Positions 1 to 9,338 of a stretch of DNA of 64,000 nt are shown one piece after another. Both the position numbers and the translations under genes were made by a program. The DNA is from JAHEJA01 sp965656445. GTDB lineage: Bacteria; Pseudomonadota; Alphaproteobacteria; Rhodobacterales; Rhodobacteraceae. Location of the stretch: assembly GCA_965656445.1 (NCBI GenBank), contig CBFHKO010000001.1, positions 62,001-126,000 of the forward strand, written 5' to 3'. Every line of letters begins with the position of its first letter. The first letter of the stretch is position 1. Below the pieces are notes generated by a model. That model was not told the DNA's origin. It ran no database searches and saw only the letters and a list, made by a program, of their open reading frames with translations.

Positions 1-243
1 ATCAACGGCCTCAGCCTCAAGTCCAACTGGGAAATTCAACGAAATCACATCGCCAACTTTGGCCTTTTCAAAGCGCTCTGATTCGACAACACGGGCAATC
101 GCGCCTTTGGTCAAACGGTTCACGCGACGCGCACCGAGATCGAGCTTGGCATCTTTGCCGATTAAAACAGCAATTCTTCCTTTTGTTTCAGAAAGTTGAT
201 CCAAATCGACTGTGCGACAGTGAACGTTTGAGATGGCGACCAT
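1..243 (-). CDS. pepA: Leucyl aminopeptidase (M17), N-terminal fragment
   Basis: Partial gene running off the left edge; 81 codons are visible, read from ATG at 243. The start MVAISNVHCRTVDLDQL and the stretch GARRVNRLTKGAIAR match the non-catalytic N-terminal domain of M17 leucyl aminopeptidases of Rhodobacterales. The metal-binding catalytic domain lies outside the window. An AAGGAG ribosome binding site sits 7 bases before the start. The family are cytosolic hexameric zinc or manganese peptidases that release N-terminal residues. It is divergent from lptF, the usual arrangement in this group. Identity rests on the N-terminal domain plus synteny. Confidence 0.8.
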   Translation of the reverse strand, partial: MVAISNVHCRTVDLDQLSETKGRIAVLIGKDAKLDLGARRVNRLTKGAIARVVESERFEKAKVGDVISLNFPVGLEAEAVD

Positions 244-365
244 TCTATTTCTCCTTGTTGGTTATCCCATAGATCTAGCGGTGATCCGCCACAATATCCA
301 GTTAGCAGTTTTCCCCAAGCAATAATTCCTTTAAACGAGATGCATAACAAGGGTTTGAGGGCGAC
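244..365. promoter_or_regulatory. Divergent pepA / lptF promoter region
   Basis: A 122-base AT-rich gap between two divergent starts that must hold promoters for both pepA (minus) and the lptF operon (plus). GAGGG stands just before the GTG start of lptF. I could not assign -35 or -10 boxes with confidence. Confidence 0.5.
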
Positions 366-1484
366 GTGTCGCGATTTGACAGATATCTATTATCACAATT
401 GATAATCCTATTTGGGTTCTTTTCGCTTGTGTTGGTATCCGTTTATTGGGTAAATCGCGCCGTTGTTTTGTTTGATCAGCTCATCGCAGACGGTCATTCA
501 GCGGGCGTATTCTTGGAATTCACCATGCTGACCTTGCCCAATGTGATCGGTATGGTTCTTCCGATTTCGACATTTGCCGCCGTCGTTTACGTCATCAATC
601 GCTTGAACAACGAGAGCGAATTGATCGTCATGCAGGCCACTGGATTTAGCCCGTGGAGGCTTGCACGTCCTGTCGTGGTCTTTGGCCTTTTGGTTGCCCT
701 ATTCATGCTGAGCTTGACTGTCTACCTCGTGCCCGAAAGCAATGCCCAATTAAAGCAACGCGAACGCGACATCACGGCATCGGTGTCCTCACGTCTGTTG
801 CGCGATGGGATCTTCTTGCATCCTGTCAAAGGCACGACCTTTTACATTCGCGAAATCACAACAGACGGTGAGCTATTGGATATTTTCCTCTCGGACCGAC
901 GCGACGAAGAGGTTGCCGTCACCTACACAGCCAACAAAGCCTATCTGTTGCGCGATGGGCCCTCGACGAATTTGGTCATGCTCAATGGGTTAGCCCAAAC
1001 CTTGAATTACGAAACCAACCAAATTTCGACGACATTATTTAGCGATTTCGCCTATGATATTTCTGGAGTTTTTGCCAACACTGGACCTCTACGTTTGGGC
1101 ATGAAAGAAATGTCCATACCTGACCTCTTGGAACAGGCAAAAACAACGACTTCGCTCAAAACAAAAGCCAGATCAATCGAAGAAGTGCATAGCCGACTTC
1201 ACGAGCCACTTTTGTGTTTAGCGGCCGCGTTAATCGGATATAGCGCGCTTATGATTGGATCTTTCAGCAGGTTCGGCGCGACCCGACAAATCTTATTCGC
1301 AATCTTTTTGTTGGTCCTCATCAAAATGGTCGAAAGCCTTGTGACGGGACCGGTTCGGTCCAGCCCATCGTTGTGGTATTTGGTTTACACACCATCTGTG
1401 TTTGCCTTTGTCACTTCTGGCCTTTTGTTATACAAAGCCTCGCAACCAAAACGTCGCTGGATGATTTGGGGAGCGTTTTCATGA
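366..1484 (+). CDS. lptF: LPS export ABC transporter permease LptF
   Basis: Inner-membrane permease of the LptB2FG complex that extracts lipopolysaccharide from the inner membrane and feeds it to the LptC/LptA bridge. At 372 residues it has the usual YjgP/YjgQ plan: N-terminal membrane helices (about 10-120), a periplasmic beta-jellyroll middle (about 130-260) and C-terminal helices (about 275-365). The start is GTG at 366 with GAGGG just upstream. Its stop overlaps the lptG ATG (ATGA at 1481-1484), so the two subunits are probably translationally coupled. First gene of the operon lptF-lptG-lptD-surA-pdxA-rsmA. Confidence 0.93.
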   Translation: MSRFDRYLLSQLIILFGFFSLVLVSVYWVNRAVVLFDQLIADGHSAGVFLEFTMLTLPNVIGMVLPISTFAAVVYVINRLNNESELIVMQATGFSPWRLARPVVVFGLLVALFMLSLTVYLVPESNAQLKQRERDITASVSSRLLRDGIFLHPVKGTTFYIREITTDGELLDIFLSDRRDEEVAVTYTANKAYLLRDGPSTNLVMLNGLAQTLNYETNQISTTLFSDFAYDISGVFANTGPLRLGMKEMSIPDLLEQAKTTTSLKTKARSIEEVHSRLHEPLLCLAAALIGYSALMIGSFSRFGATRQILFAIFLLVLIKMVESLVTGPVRSSPSLWYLVYTPSVFAFVTSGLLLYKASQPKRRWMIWGAFS

Positions 1485-2575
1485 CGCTGCATTTCTATTT
1501 TGCCCGACGCTTTTTCAAAATGTTTGCCTCAGTCTTTGCCGTGTTCTTTTTGTTCATGACATTGATTGACTTGGTCGAACAAATGCGGCGCTTTGGAAGC
1601 TATGTGTCGTTTGGGGATGTTGTTTACATTACGATGTTGAAAACACCTCAAGCGCTCTATCAAATTTTGCCGCTTGTCATGATTATCTCAACCGTGAGCC
1701 TCTTTATCGCCTTAGCGCGATCAAGCGAGCTTGTCGTTGCGCGATCTGTTGGTCGCTCTGCGCTGCATACGCTCATTGCGCCCATCACTGTTGCCTTTTT
1801 GATTGGGTTGGTCGCTGTGTCATTATTCAACCCAATCGTCGCAGCAACATCTGTACGCTATGGAGAGCTCAGTGAAATCTATAGATCGGGAAGCCCCTCT
1901 GCATTTTCGATTGGTCGCGAAGGTCTTTGGCTTCGGCAAGGTGGCGAAACAGGGCAAACTGTTATTAGGGCCGCACGCGCGAATTTTGATGGATCCATTC
2001 TTTTTGATGTCAGCATGCTGAATTACAGCAAATTTGGTGGCCCCAATCGACGGATTGAAGCGGATCAAGCCTCGCTCCGCGATGGGATGTGGATATTAGA
2101 ACGGGCCAAAGTTTGGCCCCTCATTCCTGGTATCAATTCAGAAGAAGCCGCTCAGCAGCATGATATTTTGCGCGTTGAGTCCACGCTGACACGAGAACAA
2201 ATCACCGATCAATTTGGAAATCCGTCTTCAATTTCTGTTTGGGATTTGCCAAAATTCATTGACCAACTCGACGAGGCTGGGTTTTCCGCACGTCGCTATG
2301 CTGTCTGGATGCAGATGGAACTTGCACGGCCCTTCTTTTTGGTGGCAATGATGCTCATTGGAGCGGCTTTCACGATGAAGCATTCTCGGTTTGGGGGAAC
2401 GGGCTTGCGGGTGTTATCCGCTGTCCTCTTGGGATTTGGATTATATTACGTGCGCAACTTTGCTCAGATTTTGGGGGATAACGGCCAATTGCCGATTGTG
2501 GTTGCGGCATGGGTTCCTGCCCTTGCCTCTATCGCGCTTGCCTTGGGCTTGATTTTACAGATGGAGGATGGATGA
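1481..2575 (+). CDS. lptG: LPS export ABC transporter permease LptG
   Basis: Second permease subunit of the LPS exporter, partner of LptF. I place the start at ATG 1481 (MTLHFYFARRFFKMF), inside the lptF stop, although the frame is open upstream to 1373; this gives 364 residues, normal for LptG. The topology is the same as in LptF: N-terminal membrane helices, a periplasmic domain carrying substrate-contacting strands, then C-terminal helices. It ends in an ATGA overlap with lptD at 2572-2575. GGAGG within its last codons serves as the lptD ribosome binding site. Confidence 0.93.
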   Translation: MTLHFYFARRFFKMFASVFAVFFLFMTLIDLVEQMRRFGSYVSFGDVVYITMLKTPQALYQILPLVMIISTVSLFIALARSSELVVARSVGRSALHTLIAPITVAFLIGLVAVSLFNPIVAATSVRYGELSEIYRSGSPSAFSIGREGLWLRQGGETGQTVIRAARANFDGSILFDVSMLNYSKFGGPNRRIEADQASLRDGMWILERAKVWPLIPGINSEEAAQQHDILRVESTLTREQITDQFGNPSSISVWDLPKFIDQLDEAGFSARRYAVWMQMELARPFFLVAMMLIGAAFTMKHSRFGGTGLRVLSAVLLGFGLYYVRNFAQILGDNGQLPIVVAAWVPALASIALALGLILQMEDG

Positions 2576-4683
2576 CCATGCTCCGCGCTATTGTCTTGTC
2601 TCTTGTCTGTTGCCTAGCACAAATCGCCACGGCTCAAACGAATGAGGATGCGGTTCTCATCGCTGATACTATTGAGGTCACCGCAAGCGGGGATTTGATC
2701 GCCAAAGGCGTCGTTGAAGTTTTTTATCGCGGAAACACCTTGTTGGCCGATGAAATCACATATGATCGCACCGAGGATACAATTGACATCTCAGGCCCCA
2801 TTACCTTGAGCGACACATTAGGCAACGTTGTGAGCGCAACCCAAGGCACGCTTGATCGCGATTTGGAAAACGGGATATTGCGAAGCGCGCGCCTCGTTTT
2901 GAGCCAACAGATGGAACTCCAAGCCGCAGAGCTCAGCCGGATTGACGGACGCTATTCGGATATGACGGAGGTTGGTGCAACATCCTGTCAGACATGCGAT
3001 GATCGCCCGCCCTTGTGGCAAATTCGTGCAAAATCCGTGCGCCATGATGATGAGGAAAAGCAAATTTATTTCCGTCACGCGCAATTCCGCATTTATGACA
3101 TTCCGGTGTTCTATCTTCCTTACATGCGGCTCCCTGATCCAACGGTTGAGCGGTATCAAGGGTTCTTGACGCCTAAGGGGTTATCAAATTCGATTGTGGG
3201 CTTGGGGATTAAGCTCCCATATTTCATCCCGATCGGGGATGACAAAGACCTGACTGTAACTCCATTTATATCCACAAAAACAAACACCTTTGAATGGCGC
3301 TATAGACAAGCCTTTCGAAGAGGTGGCCTAACAATCAATGGATCCGTGTCGCGCGATGACCTAACACCAGCTTCGTGGCGCGGTTACATGCGCGCTATTG
3401 GCAATTTCAATCTTGCCCATGATTATAAATTCAATTTTGATTTAGAAACTGTCAGCGATGACAGCTATCTCGGCGATTATGAAATCGAAACCAAAGACCG
3501 CTTACAAAGCACGCTGACCCTGTCAAAAGCGGCCAAAAGGTCCTATCGTGCCGCTAATTTCATCAACTACCATTCATTTTATGACGATAACGGAACACTT
3601 CCGACCCTTGTCACCTTTAGCGAATATGAAAAACGGTTCTTGCCGCGATCCATCGGCGGGGAGCTGCGGTTAAACATTCAAGCGCATACAAATGTTCGTG
3701 GCTCTGATGCAGATCAAATCGGACGCGATATGGCGCGATTAAACGGCTCTCTCTTATATCGCCGCAGCTTTACCGATCGCCTAGGCATTCAATGGAGCGC
3801 CGGCGCACAAGCGCGCTATGATTATTTCGCCATTTCCCAAGACAGCCGATATCCCGAGATTCAATCTGCGGCAACGGCTGACACCTATTTCGATGCGCGT
3901 CTTCCCCTGCTTCGCCGAGGAACCGCCGAGCAAGTCACCCTGATTGAGCCAATGGTTCAACTCGGTTACAGCGCCCGCCAAATCCTTGACCTGCCCAAAG
4001 AAGAAAGCACGCGCGTCGAACTTGACAGTGCCAACCTCTTGTCCCTATCGAGGTTTCCGGCTCCAGATCGTTACGAACGCGGGTTACGTGGCGCAATCGG
4101 GTTGCGATTCAAACATCACTTTACCCAATCGCACAAATTAGATTTCGTCATGGGGCAGGTTTTCAGAGAAAATGCACGCGAAGATTTCTCCGCTAGTTCA
4201 GGCCTGCGCAATGCAAAATCTGATTTCCTGATCAGCACGCGCTATAACAACGGTAAAACCTTTGGCGTCATGGCCCGCGCGATTGTTGATCAAAAAGCCC
4301 AAGTCACCAAGGCCGAAGCCTTGTTTGACGTGACACACGGAAAATGGGACGTGAATGCGGGGTATAGCTTGCTCAAGGCTGACGCCTTTGAAGAGCGGGA
4401 TACAACTGTCGCGGAGTGGAAGCTGGCTACGAGATATAAGGCCAACCAAAATTGGACAGTCTCAAACAACTTGCGCTATGATCTTGTCTCCGCCAAAACG
4501 GCGCAGGCTGGACTTGGCTTAAAATATCAAAATGAATGCGTGGAGATTGATTTTTCCGTCTCACGCCGCTTTACTGTATCGGGAACATCTGAGCCATTAA
4601 CGACCTATGGGCTTACGGTGGATTTATTGGGGTTTAGCACTGGGGGCCAAAGCGGACTGGTCACTCGGTCATGTAGGAAATAA
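2572..4683 (+). CDS. lptD: LPS-assembly outer membrane protein LptD
   Basis: Outer-membrane beta-barrel that inserts LPS into the outer leaflet together with the lipoprotein LptE. The start at ATG 2572 (an alternative is 2578) gives 703 residues: signal peptide about 1-23 ending ATAQ, an OstA-type N-terminal domain (about 30-150) related to LptA/LptC, then a long beta-barrel. Four cysteines remain after signal removal, two near the N-terminal domain (Cys139, Cys142) and two near the end (Cys656, Cys701). This fits the disulfides that lock the barrel to the periplasmic domain in E. coli LptD, though the pairing here is inferred. Operon with lptF and lptG. Confidence 0.93.
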   Translation: MTMLRAIVLSLVCCLAQIATAQTNEDAVLIADTIEVTASGDLIAKGVVEVFYRGNTLLADEITYDRTEDTIDISGPITLSDTLGNVVSATQGTLDRDLENGILRSARLVLSQQMELQAAELSRIDGRYSDMTEVGATSCQTCDDRPPLWQIRAKSVRHDDEEKQIYFRHAQFRIYDIPVFYLPYMRLPDPTVERYQGFLTPKGLSNSIVGLGIKLPYFIPIGDDKDLTVTPFISTKTNTFEWRYRQAFRRGGLTINGSVSRDDLTPASWRGYMRAIGNFNLAHDYKFNFDLETVSDDSYLGDYEIETKDRLQSTLTLSKAAKRSYRAANFINYHSFYDDNGTLPTLVTFSEYEKRFLPRSIGGELRLNIQAHTNVRGSDADQIGRDMARLNGSLLYRRSFTDRLGIQWSAGAQARYDYFAISQDSRYPEIQSAATADTYFDARLPLLRRGTAEQVTLIEPMVQLGYSARQILDLPKEESTRVELDSANLLSLSRFPAPDRYERGLRGAIGLRFKHHFTQSHKLDFVMGQVFRENAREDFSASSGLRNAKSDFLISTRYNNGKTFGVMARAIVDQKAQVTKAEALFDVTHGKWDVNAGYSLLKADAFEERDTTVAEWKLATRYKANQNWTVSNNLRYDLVSAKTAQAGLGLKYQNECVEIDFSVSRRFTVSGTSEPLTTYGLTVDLLGFSTGGQSGLVTRSCRK

Positions 4684-4686
4684 TGG

Positions 4687-5889
4687 ATGCGTCACACTTT
4701 ACGTCACTTGACCATAGCAACCTTTAGCATTGGGCTATTGTTCGGAACCCCCAGTGTTCCACAGGCTCAGAGTCTCTTTTCAACGGCAATTCGTGTGAAC
4801 GATGGCGCTATAACAGGCTATGAGCTGTCGCAGCGCGAAAGATTGTTGAGCGTTTTGAATGCGCCTGGCAATAAAAAACGCCTCGCCAAGACGCAATTGA
4901 TCGAAGACCGACTAAAGCTTGGTGCGGCCAAGCAATTGGGCATTCGGATCTCAGAAGATGAAATCGACCAAGGCGTTGACGAATTTGCAGCCCGCACTCA
5001 AAAAACGGGACCTGCACTCGTTGCCGACCTTGCGCGTCGCGGCGTCTCAGAGAGCACGATCCGCGCCTTTATCGAAGCAGGTCTTGCATGGCGCCAAGTT
5101 GTGCGCGCAAAATTCGGTTCTCAAAGCCAAGTCAGCGAAGATCAAATTGAGCGGACCACCAATACAGGTCAAGGCGGCACAAGCATTCAAGTCTTGCTAT
5201 CTGAGCTCATCATGCCGCTTCAGCCTCAATTCGAAGAAGAAGTGCGCGCAATCGCCAAAGAGGTCTCAGGCTATACTTCAACCGCACGGTTTTCTGCCGC
5301 CGCACGTGAATATTCCGCGGTTCCCACGCGTGACCAAGGGGGGCGCCTCGAATGGCAGCGTTTGGATAAATTACCCCCTGTGTTGCAGCCACTGATCTTT
5401 GACTTGAAACCAGGCGAAGTCACCGAGCCGCTTGAGCTCCCAAATGCAATCGCCCTGTTCCAACTTAGAGCGATGACAGAAACGCCCTATTCACGGCCAA
5501 CCCCAGTGAGTGTGGACTATGCGACCTATTCTGTCCCAAATGGCGATGATACCCTCTCAAATCTAAGTGCAAGCCTTGTGCATTGTGATGATCTCTATGG
5601 CTTTGCCAAGGACAACGCGACCCATTCCTTGCGTCGCTTGTCAGGGGATCCAAAAATATTGCCGTCAAATTTACGCACCACATTAAGCCGATTGGACATT
5701 AATGAATTCGAGCTGAGCCAAGCTGAAGGGTTTGCGACGATTACAATGCTCTGTGGTCGCGCCTTTGCCCCCGAAGAGAGCCTTGATTTAGATGCAATCC
5801 GCAATGGACTGCGCAATAAGAAACTTGAAACCTATGCAAATGGCTATTTGGAAAATTTACGCCAAGACGCGCGGATCGTGGAAAAATGA
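4687..5889 (+). CDS. surA: SurA-like periplasmic peptidyl-prolyl isomerase/chaperone
   Basis: Periplasmic chaperone for outer-membrane proteins such as LptD. The 400-residue product has a signal peptide (about 1-28), a SurA N-terminal chaperone domain (about 30-160), and one parvulin-like domain (about 170-270) with the typical GGRLEW and LKPGEVTEPL stretches. E. coli SurA has two parvulin domains, so this is the shorter form usual in alphaproteobacteria. It starts 3 bases after the lptD stop and ends in an ATGA overlap with pdxA. Gene order strongly supports the name; isomerase activity is not certain. Confidence 0.85.
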   Translation: MRHTLRHLTIATFSIGLLFGTPSVPQAQSLFSTAIRVNDGAITGYELSQRERLLSVLNAPGNKKRLAKTQLIEDRLKLGAAKQLGIRISEDEIDQGVDEFAARTQKTGPALVADLARRGVSESTIRAFIEAGLAWRQVVRAKFGSQSQVSEDQIERTTNTGQGGTSIQVLLSELIMPLQPQFEEEVRAIAKEVSGYTSTARFSAAAREYSAVPTRDQGGRLEWQRLDKLPPVLQPLIFDLKPGEVTEPLELPNAIALFQLRAMTETPYSRPTPVSVDYATYSVPNGDDTLSNLSASLVHCDDLYGFAKDNATHSLRRLSGDPKILPSNLRTTLSRLDINEFELSQAEGFATITMLCGRAFAPEESLDLDAIRNGLRNKKLETYANGYLENLRQDARIVEK

Positions 5890-6851
5890 CACATGCGCCT
5901 ATTGCTGTGAGCTGTGGTGAACCAGCGGGAATTGGCCCTGAGCTGGCGATAAAAGCGTGGGATGCCCTGAAAGACGGCCATCCCTTTTTCCTGATTGCCG
6001 ATCCGCGTCATTTACCCAAATCAGCCCCAGTTCAGGTCATCTCAGACCCGTCCGAAGCAGTAGGAGCATTTGAAACCGCTCTTCCTGTTTTGGCGCATCC
6101 CTTTGATGGCGCGCTCAGTCATGGCACACCTGATCCGCGCAACGCCCAAGGCGTCATCGATGTCATCGCACGCGGTGTTGATTTGACGCTCAAAGGGCAA
6201 GCGAGCGCAATCTGCACGCTCCCCATTCACAAAAAAGCGCTTCAGGATGGGGCGAATTTTGCCTATCCAGGACACACGGAATATTTGGCGGCCTTGGCGA
6301 ATGTGGATCAAGTCGTCATGATGTTAGCCTCAGACCAGCTTCGCGTCGTTCCAACTACGATTCATATCCCTCTCTCAGATGTTCCAAACGTACTAACGCC
6401 ACAATTGATCGAAGACACAATTAAAATTACCTACCGCGCGCTGATCGACCAATTCGGAATAAAGCATCCGCGCATAACCGTTGCTGGCCTCAATCCACAT
6501 GCAGGCGAAGGCGGCAAGATGGGCCACGAGGATCAAGAGATCATCGCCCCAGTTGTTCAAAACCTTGTGGATCAAGTCATGGATATTCGCGGCCCCCTCT
6601 CGGCAGATACCATGTTTCATGCCAAAGCGCGCGCAGGCTATGATGTCGCGATTTGCATGTATCATGATCAAGCCCTCATCCCGATCAAAACGTTGGATTT
6701 TGATCGCGGTGTGAACATCACCCTTGGGCTTCCTTTTATTCGCACGTCTCCAGATCACGGAACAGCCTTTGACATTGCAGGGCAAAATAAGGCAAACCCG
6801 AGCTCGACAATAGAGGCCATCAAACTGGCCGCCCAGCTAGGAGCCACCTGA
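5886..6851 (+). CDS. pdxA: 4-hydroxythreonine-4-phosphate dehydrogenase PdxA
   Basis: Catalyses NAD-dependent oxidation of 4-phosphohydroxy-L-threonine, the step supplying the amino-acid half of pyridoxal phosphate to PdxJ. The 321 residues carry the family's metal-binding and active-site histidines in GHTEYLA, AGLNPHAGEGGKMGHED and CMYHDQALIP, and the C-terminal signature GVNITLGLPFIRTSPDHG. Length is normal. It overlaps surA by 4 bases at its start, and its stop shares a base with the rsmA start (TGATG). Confidence 0.95.
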   Translation: MTHAPIAVSCGEPAGIGPELAIKAWDALKDGHPFFLIADPRHLPKSAPVQVISDPSEAVGAFETALPVLAHPFDGALSHGTPDPRNAQGVIDVIARGVDLTLKGQASAICTLPIHKKALQDGANFAYPGHTEYLAALANVDQVVMMLASDQLRVVPTTIHIPLSDVPNVLTPQLIEDTIKITYRALIDQFGIKHPRITVAGLNPHAGEGGKMGHEDQEIIAPVVQNLVDQVMDIRGPLSADTMFHAKARAGYDVAICMYHDQALIPIKTLDFDRGVNITLGLPFIRTSPDHGTAFDIAGQNKANPSSTIEAIKLAAQLGAT

Positions 6852-7693
6852 TGAGCGCGATAGATACCCTCCCCCCTTTGCGTGAGGTGATTGCAAATCA
6901 CGGGCTATCAGCGCGCAAATCCCTTGGGCAAAACTTTTTGCTTGATCTCAATCTCACCGCAAAAATTGCCCGCCAAGCAGGGGATTTGACGGGCTGTGAT
7001 GTGCTTGAAATCGGACCGGGACCGGGTGGATTAACGCGGGGGCTTTTGTCAGAAGGGGCACGCAAGGTTCTAGCGATTGAGAAAGATCATCGCTGTCTTC
7101 CTGCATTGCATGAGATAGCAGAGGCCTATGCAGACCGATTGCAGGTCATCGAAGGCGACGCACTTGAAATCAATCCGCTCGAACATCTCACCCCGCCTAT
7201 TCGCGTCGCAGCGAACCTGCCGTATAATGTGGGAACCGAATTGTTGGTGCGATGGCTCACCCCAAAAGAATGGCCCCCTTTTTGGCAGAGTTTGACATTG
7301 ATGTTCCAACGCGAAGTCGCCGATAGGATCGTCGCACAACCGGGATCCAAGGCCTATGGGCGCCTTGCTATTTTGGCCCAGTGGCGTGCTGACGCCAATA
7401 TCGTGATCAACCTCCCCCCAAGCGCCTTTACTCCGCCGCCCAAGGTATCAAGCGCCGTGGTGCACCTGACAGCATTAGAGAAACCTCGATTTGAGGCCGA
7501 TGCTAAAGTGTTGGAACGGGTTGTGGCCGCTGCCTTTAATCAACGTCGCAAAATGTTGCGCGCGGCCCTAAAGGGCGTGGCTCCTGATATCGAAGATAGA
7601 TTGCACGCCGCTGGTCTCAAACCAACAGAGCGCGCAGAGCAAATTTCAATCGAAGGGTTCTGCGCCCTCGCCCGCGAAATTGCTAAAAAATAA
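6851..7693 (+). CDS. rsmA: 16S rRNA dimethyladenosine transferase RsmA (KsgA)
   Basis: Uses four S-adenosylmethionines to dimethylate the two adjacent adenines in the 3' end hairpin of 16S rRNA during 30S maturation. The 280 residues open with SARKSLGQNFL, followed by the SAM motif LEIGPGPGGLTRGLL, the acidic VIEGDALE and the catalytic NLPYNVGTELL. The C-terminal rRNA-binding part contains FNQRRKMLRAALKG. It is the last gene of the lptF operon, and a strong terminator follows directly. Confidence 0.96.
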   Translation: MSAIDTLPPLREVIANHGLSARKSLGQNFLLDLNLTAKIARQAGDLTGCDVLEIGPGPGGLTRGLLSEGARKVLAIEKDHRCLPALHEIAEAYADRLQVIEGDALEINPLEHLTPPIRVAANLPYNVGTELLVRWLTPKEWPPFWQSLTLMFQREVADRIVAQPGSKAYGRLAILAQWRADANIVINLPPSAFTPPPKVSSAVVHLTALEKPRFEADAKVLERVVAAAFNQRRKMLRAALKGVAPDIEDRLHAAGLKPTERAEQISIEGFCALAREIAKK

Positions 7694-7694
7694 A

Positions 7695-7713
7695 CCCCGC
7701 AAGTTTTGCGGGG
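7695..7713. terminator. Bidirectional terminator between rsmA and the DUF4167 gene
   Basis: Perfect 8-bp stem CCCCGCAA / TTGCGGGG with a 3-base loop, flanked by A-rich sequence on the left and T-rich sequence on the right. It lies between two convergent stop codons and can serve both strands. Confidence 0.85.
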
Positions 7714-7719
7714 CTTCAT

Positions 7720-8301
7720 TTATTCTGCAGCAGCAGTATCAGCTGCGGGCGGTTGAGGCGTATCCGACCCTTCGGGTTTATCCCCGCGTGGCTTGCGCGG
7801 TGCACGTGGCTTGCGCGGAGGGCGCGGTTTTTGCTGTTTAGGCGCAGCCTCAGGTGTTTCAACCAATCCAGCGTCGCCTCCCAAATTTGGGTGATCTACG
7901 ATATCAGGCTGCTCACTGCTTGCCATATCATCAATGATGGCATCCCCAGATTGCGACGGCTGATCGTTTGACTGTGCGCGCTCTTGACGTTCGCGATCGC
8001 GCTCGGCTTGGCGTTCACGGTTTTCACGCTCTTGTTGTTCGCGCCGTGCATCCACTTCTTTTTGGGCCTCTGCCAGCAAACGAAGATAATGTTCCGCGTG
8101 TTGTTGAAAATTCTCAGCCGCAACACGGTCATTTCCCAATTGCGCGTCGCGCGCAAGTTGGTTGTATTTTTCAATGATTTGTTGAGGCGTCCCGCGCACT
8201 TTGCCTTCGGGACCGGAGCTATCAAAAACGCGATTTATGACATTACCGACAGATCGATTACGGTTCTGTTTTGACCGCGAGCGTGTTTTAGAAGATCTCA
8301 T
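7720..8301 (-). CDS. DUF4167 domain protein, basic, probably nucleic-acid associated
   Basis: 193 residues. The N-terminal half (about 15-80), with NRSVGNVINRVFDSSGPEG, GTPQQIIEKYNQLARDA and AENFQQHAEHYLRLL, is the DUF4167 domain found across alphaproteobacteria. A highly charged Glu/Arg region (about 80-115) and an acidic segment follow, then a Lys/Pro/Arg-rich tail (about 155-185) of repeated PRKPR units that could bind nucleic acid. No enzymatic motif is visible and the function is unknown. It is monocistronic, convergent with rsmA and sharing its terminator. Confidence 0.85.
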   Translation of the reverse strand: MRSSKTRSRSKQNRNRSVGNVINRVFDSSGPEGKVRGTPQQIIEKYNQLARDAQLGNDRVAAENFQQHAEHYLRLLAEAQKEVDARREQQERENRERQAERDRERQERAQSNDQPSQSGDAIIDDMASSEQPDIVDHPNLGGDAGLVETPEAAPKQQKPRPPRKPRAPRKPRGDKPEGSDTPQPPAADTAAAE

Positions 8302-8513
8302 TTATGAGCAATCCAGCCTATTAATTTATGGCAAAGACACATTCTTATCATGCGGTTAAGGCTACGATAAATGTGTCGGCTAAGTGTTACCGGAACAGAC
8401 AATGTGCCGCTCACGCTAGTAACACCAAATTGGTATCCCATTTTCCGCGACAAATACAAGTCTTTATTCAAAATAATTTTACCAAAAGTGGAAAATGCCT
8501 GCGAAAACGCAGT
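8302..8513. other. Intergenic region upstream of the DUF4167 gene
   Basis: 212 AT-rich bases between the DUF4167 start (minus) and the 3' end of prmC (minus). It presumably holds the DUF4167 promoter. Short open frames here lack ribosome binding sites and recognisable protein, and I see no RNA gene. Confidence 0.4.
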
Positions 8514-9338
8514 CTATACGGTCAATACGGCCTCAATAACGCGGTCTTTTCCGTTTAAATCACGATGGCATGTCACGTGAGCAAAGCCAGCATCGTGAAA
8601 GAAACCCATCACGTCGCGGGCTTGCTTGTGACCAATTTCTACCAAAACACGCCCACGGTCTGTTAAATATTTCGGTGCATGCGCGGCAATCTCGCGATAG
8701 GGCAACAAACCATCCCCCCCAGGGGTCAGCGCAATATGCGGATCAAACAAAGCCACATCTGGATCCAAGTCTGACATCTCTGTCTCGCTGATATAGGGTG
8801 GATTAGACACAATGAGATCAAAGCGCCCCTCAACCCGGTCAAACCAATCTGAGTGCTGAAACGTGATCTGCGCTTCATGGATTGACGCATTGTGTTGCGC
8901 CACATTCAATGCCGCTTGCGATATATCCGTGGCCACCACATCAGCCGAGGTTTCAGTGGCAATCGTAATGGCGATGCATCCGCTTCCTGAGCCGAGGTCA
9001 AGCGCCGTTTCAAATGGTTTTTCCAAAGCCAATGCAATCAGGGTTTCCGTATCCCCACGGGGGTCCAACACATCGGGCGTGATATCAAACCACCGCCCCC
9101 AAAACAGACGCCGCCCCAATATGCGTGAGACGGGCTCACGACTTAGGCGCGCCTTTGAGTAGTGTTGGGCCATTTCGATCATAGTTTCGGTGACGTCGCT
9201 ATTGGCTTCTAACGTCAATCTATCAGGCTTGATATCACAGGCCGCAGCCACCAAAAGCCGCGCATCGCGTGCGGCGCTCTCAATCCCCCCTTGGGTGAGA
9301 TCACTTTGAACCAAACGCAACAAGTCGCGTAAGATCAT
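8514..9338 (-). CDS. prmC: Release factor glutamine methyltransferase PrmC
   Basis: Methylates the glutamine of the GGQ motif in release factors RF1 and RF2 using S-adenosylmethionine. The 274 residues have an N-terminal helical domain (about 1-80), then a Rossmann methyltransferase core with LDLGSGSGCIAI (about 115) and the hallmark catalytic NPPY in IVSNPPYISE (about 183). Its start overlaps the stop of prfA by 4 bases. The enzyme is therefore cotranscribed with its substrate, the usual arrangement. Confidence 0.95.
   Translation of the reverse strand: MILRDLLRLVQSDLTQGGIESAARDARLLVAAACDIKPDRLTLEANSDVTETMIEMAQHYSKARLSREPVSRILGRRLFWGRWFDITPDVLDPRGDTETLIALALEKPFETALDLGSGSGCIAITIATETSADVVATDISQAALNVAQHNASIHEAQITFQHSDWFDRVEGRFDLIVSNPPYISETEMSDLDPDVALFDPHIALTPGGDGLLPYREIAAHAPKYLTDRGRVLVEIGHKQARDVMGFFHDAGFAHVTCHRDLNGKDRVIEAVLTV

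Noticed and set aside
8328..8580. Two overlapping small plus-strand ORFs upstream of the DUF4167 gene
   Set aside because: No ribosome site, no recognisable protein, and they run into the 3' end of prmC on the other strand.
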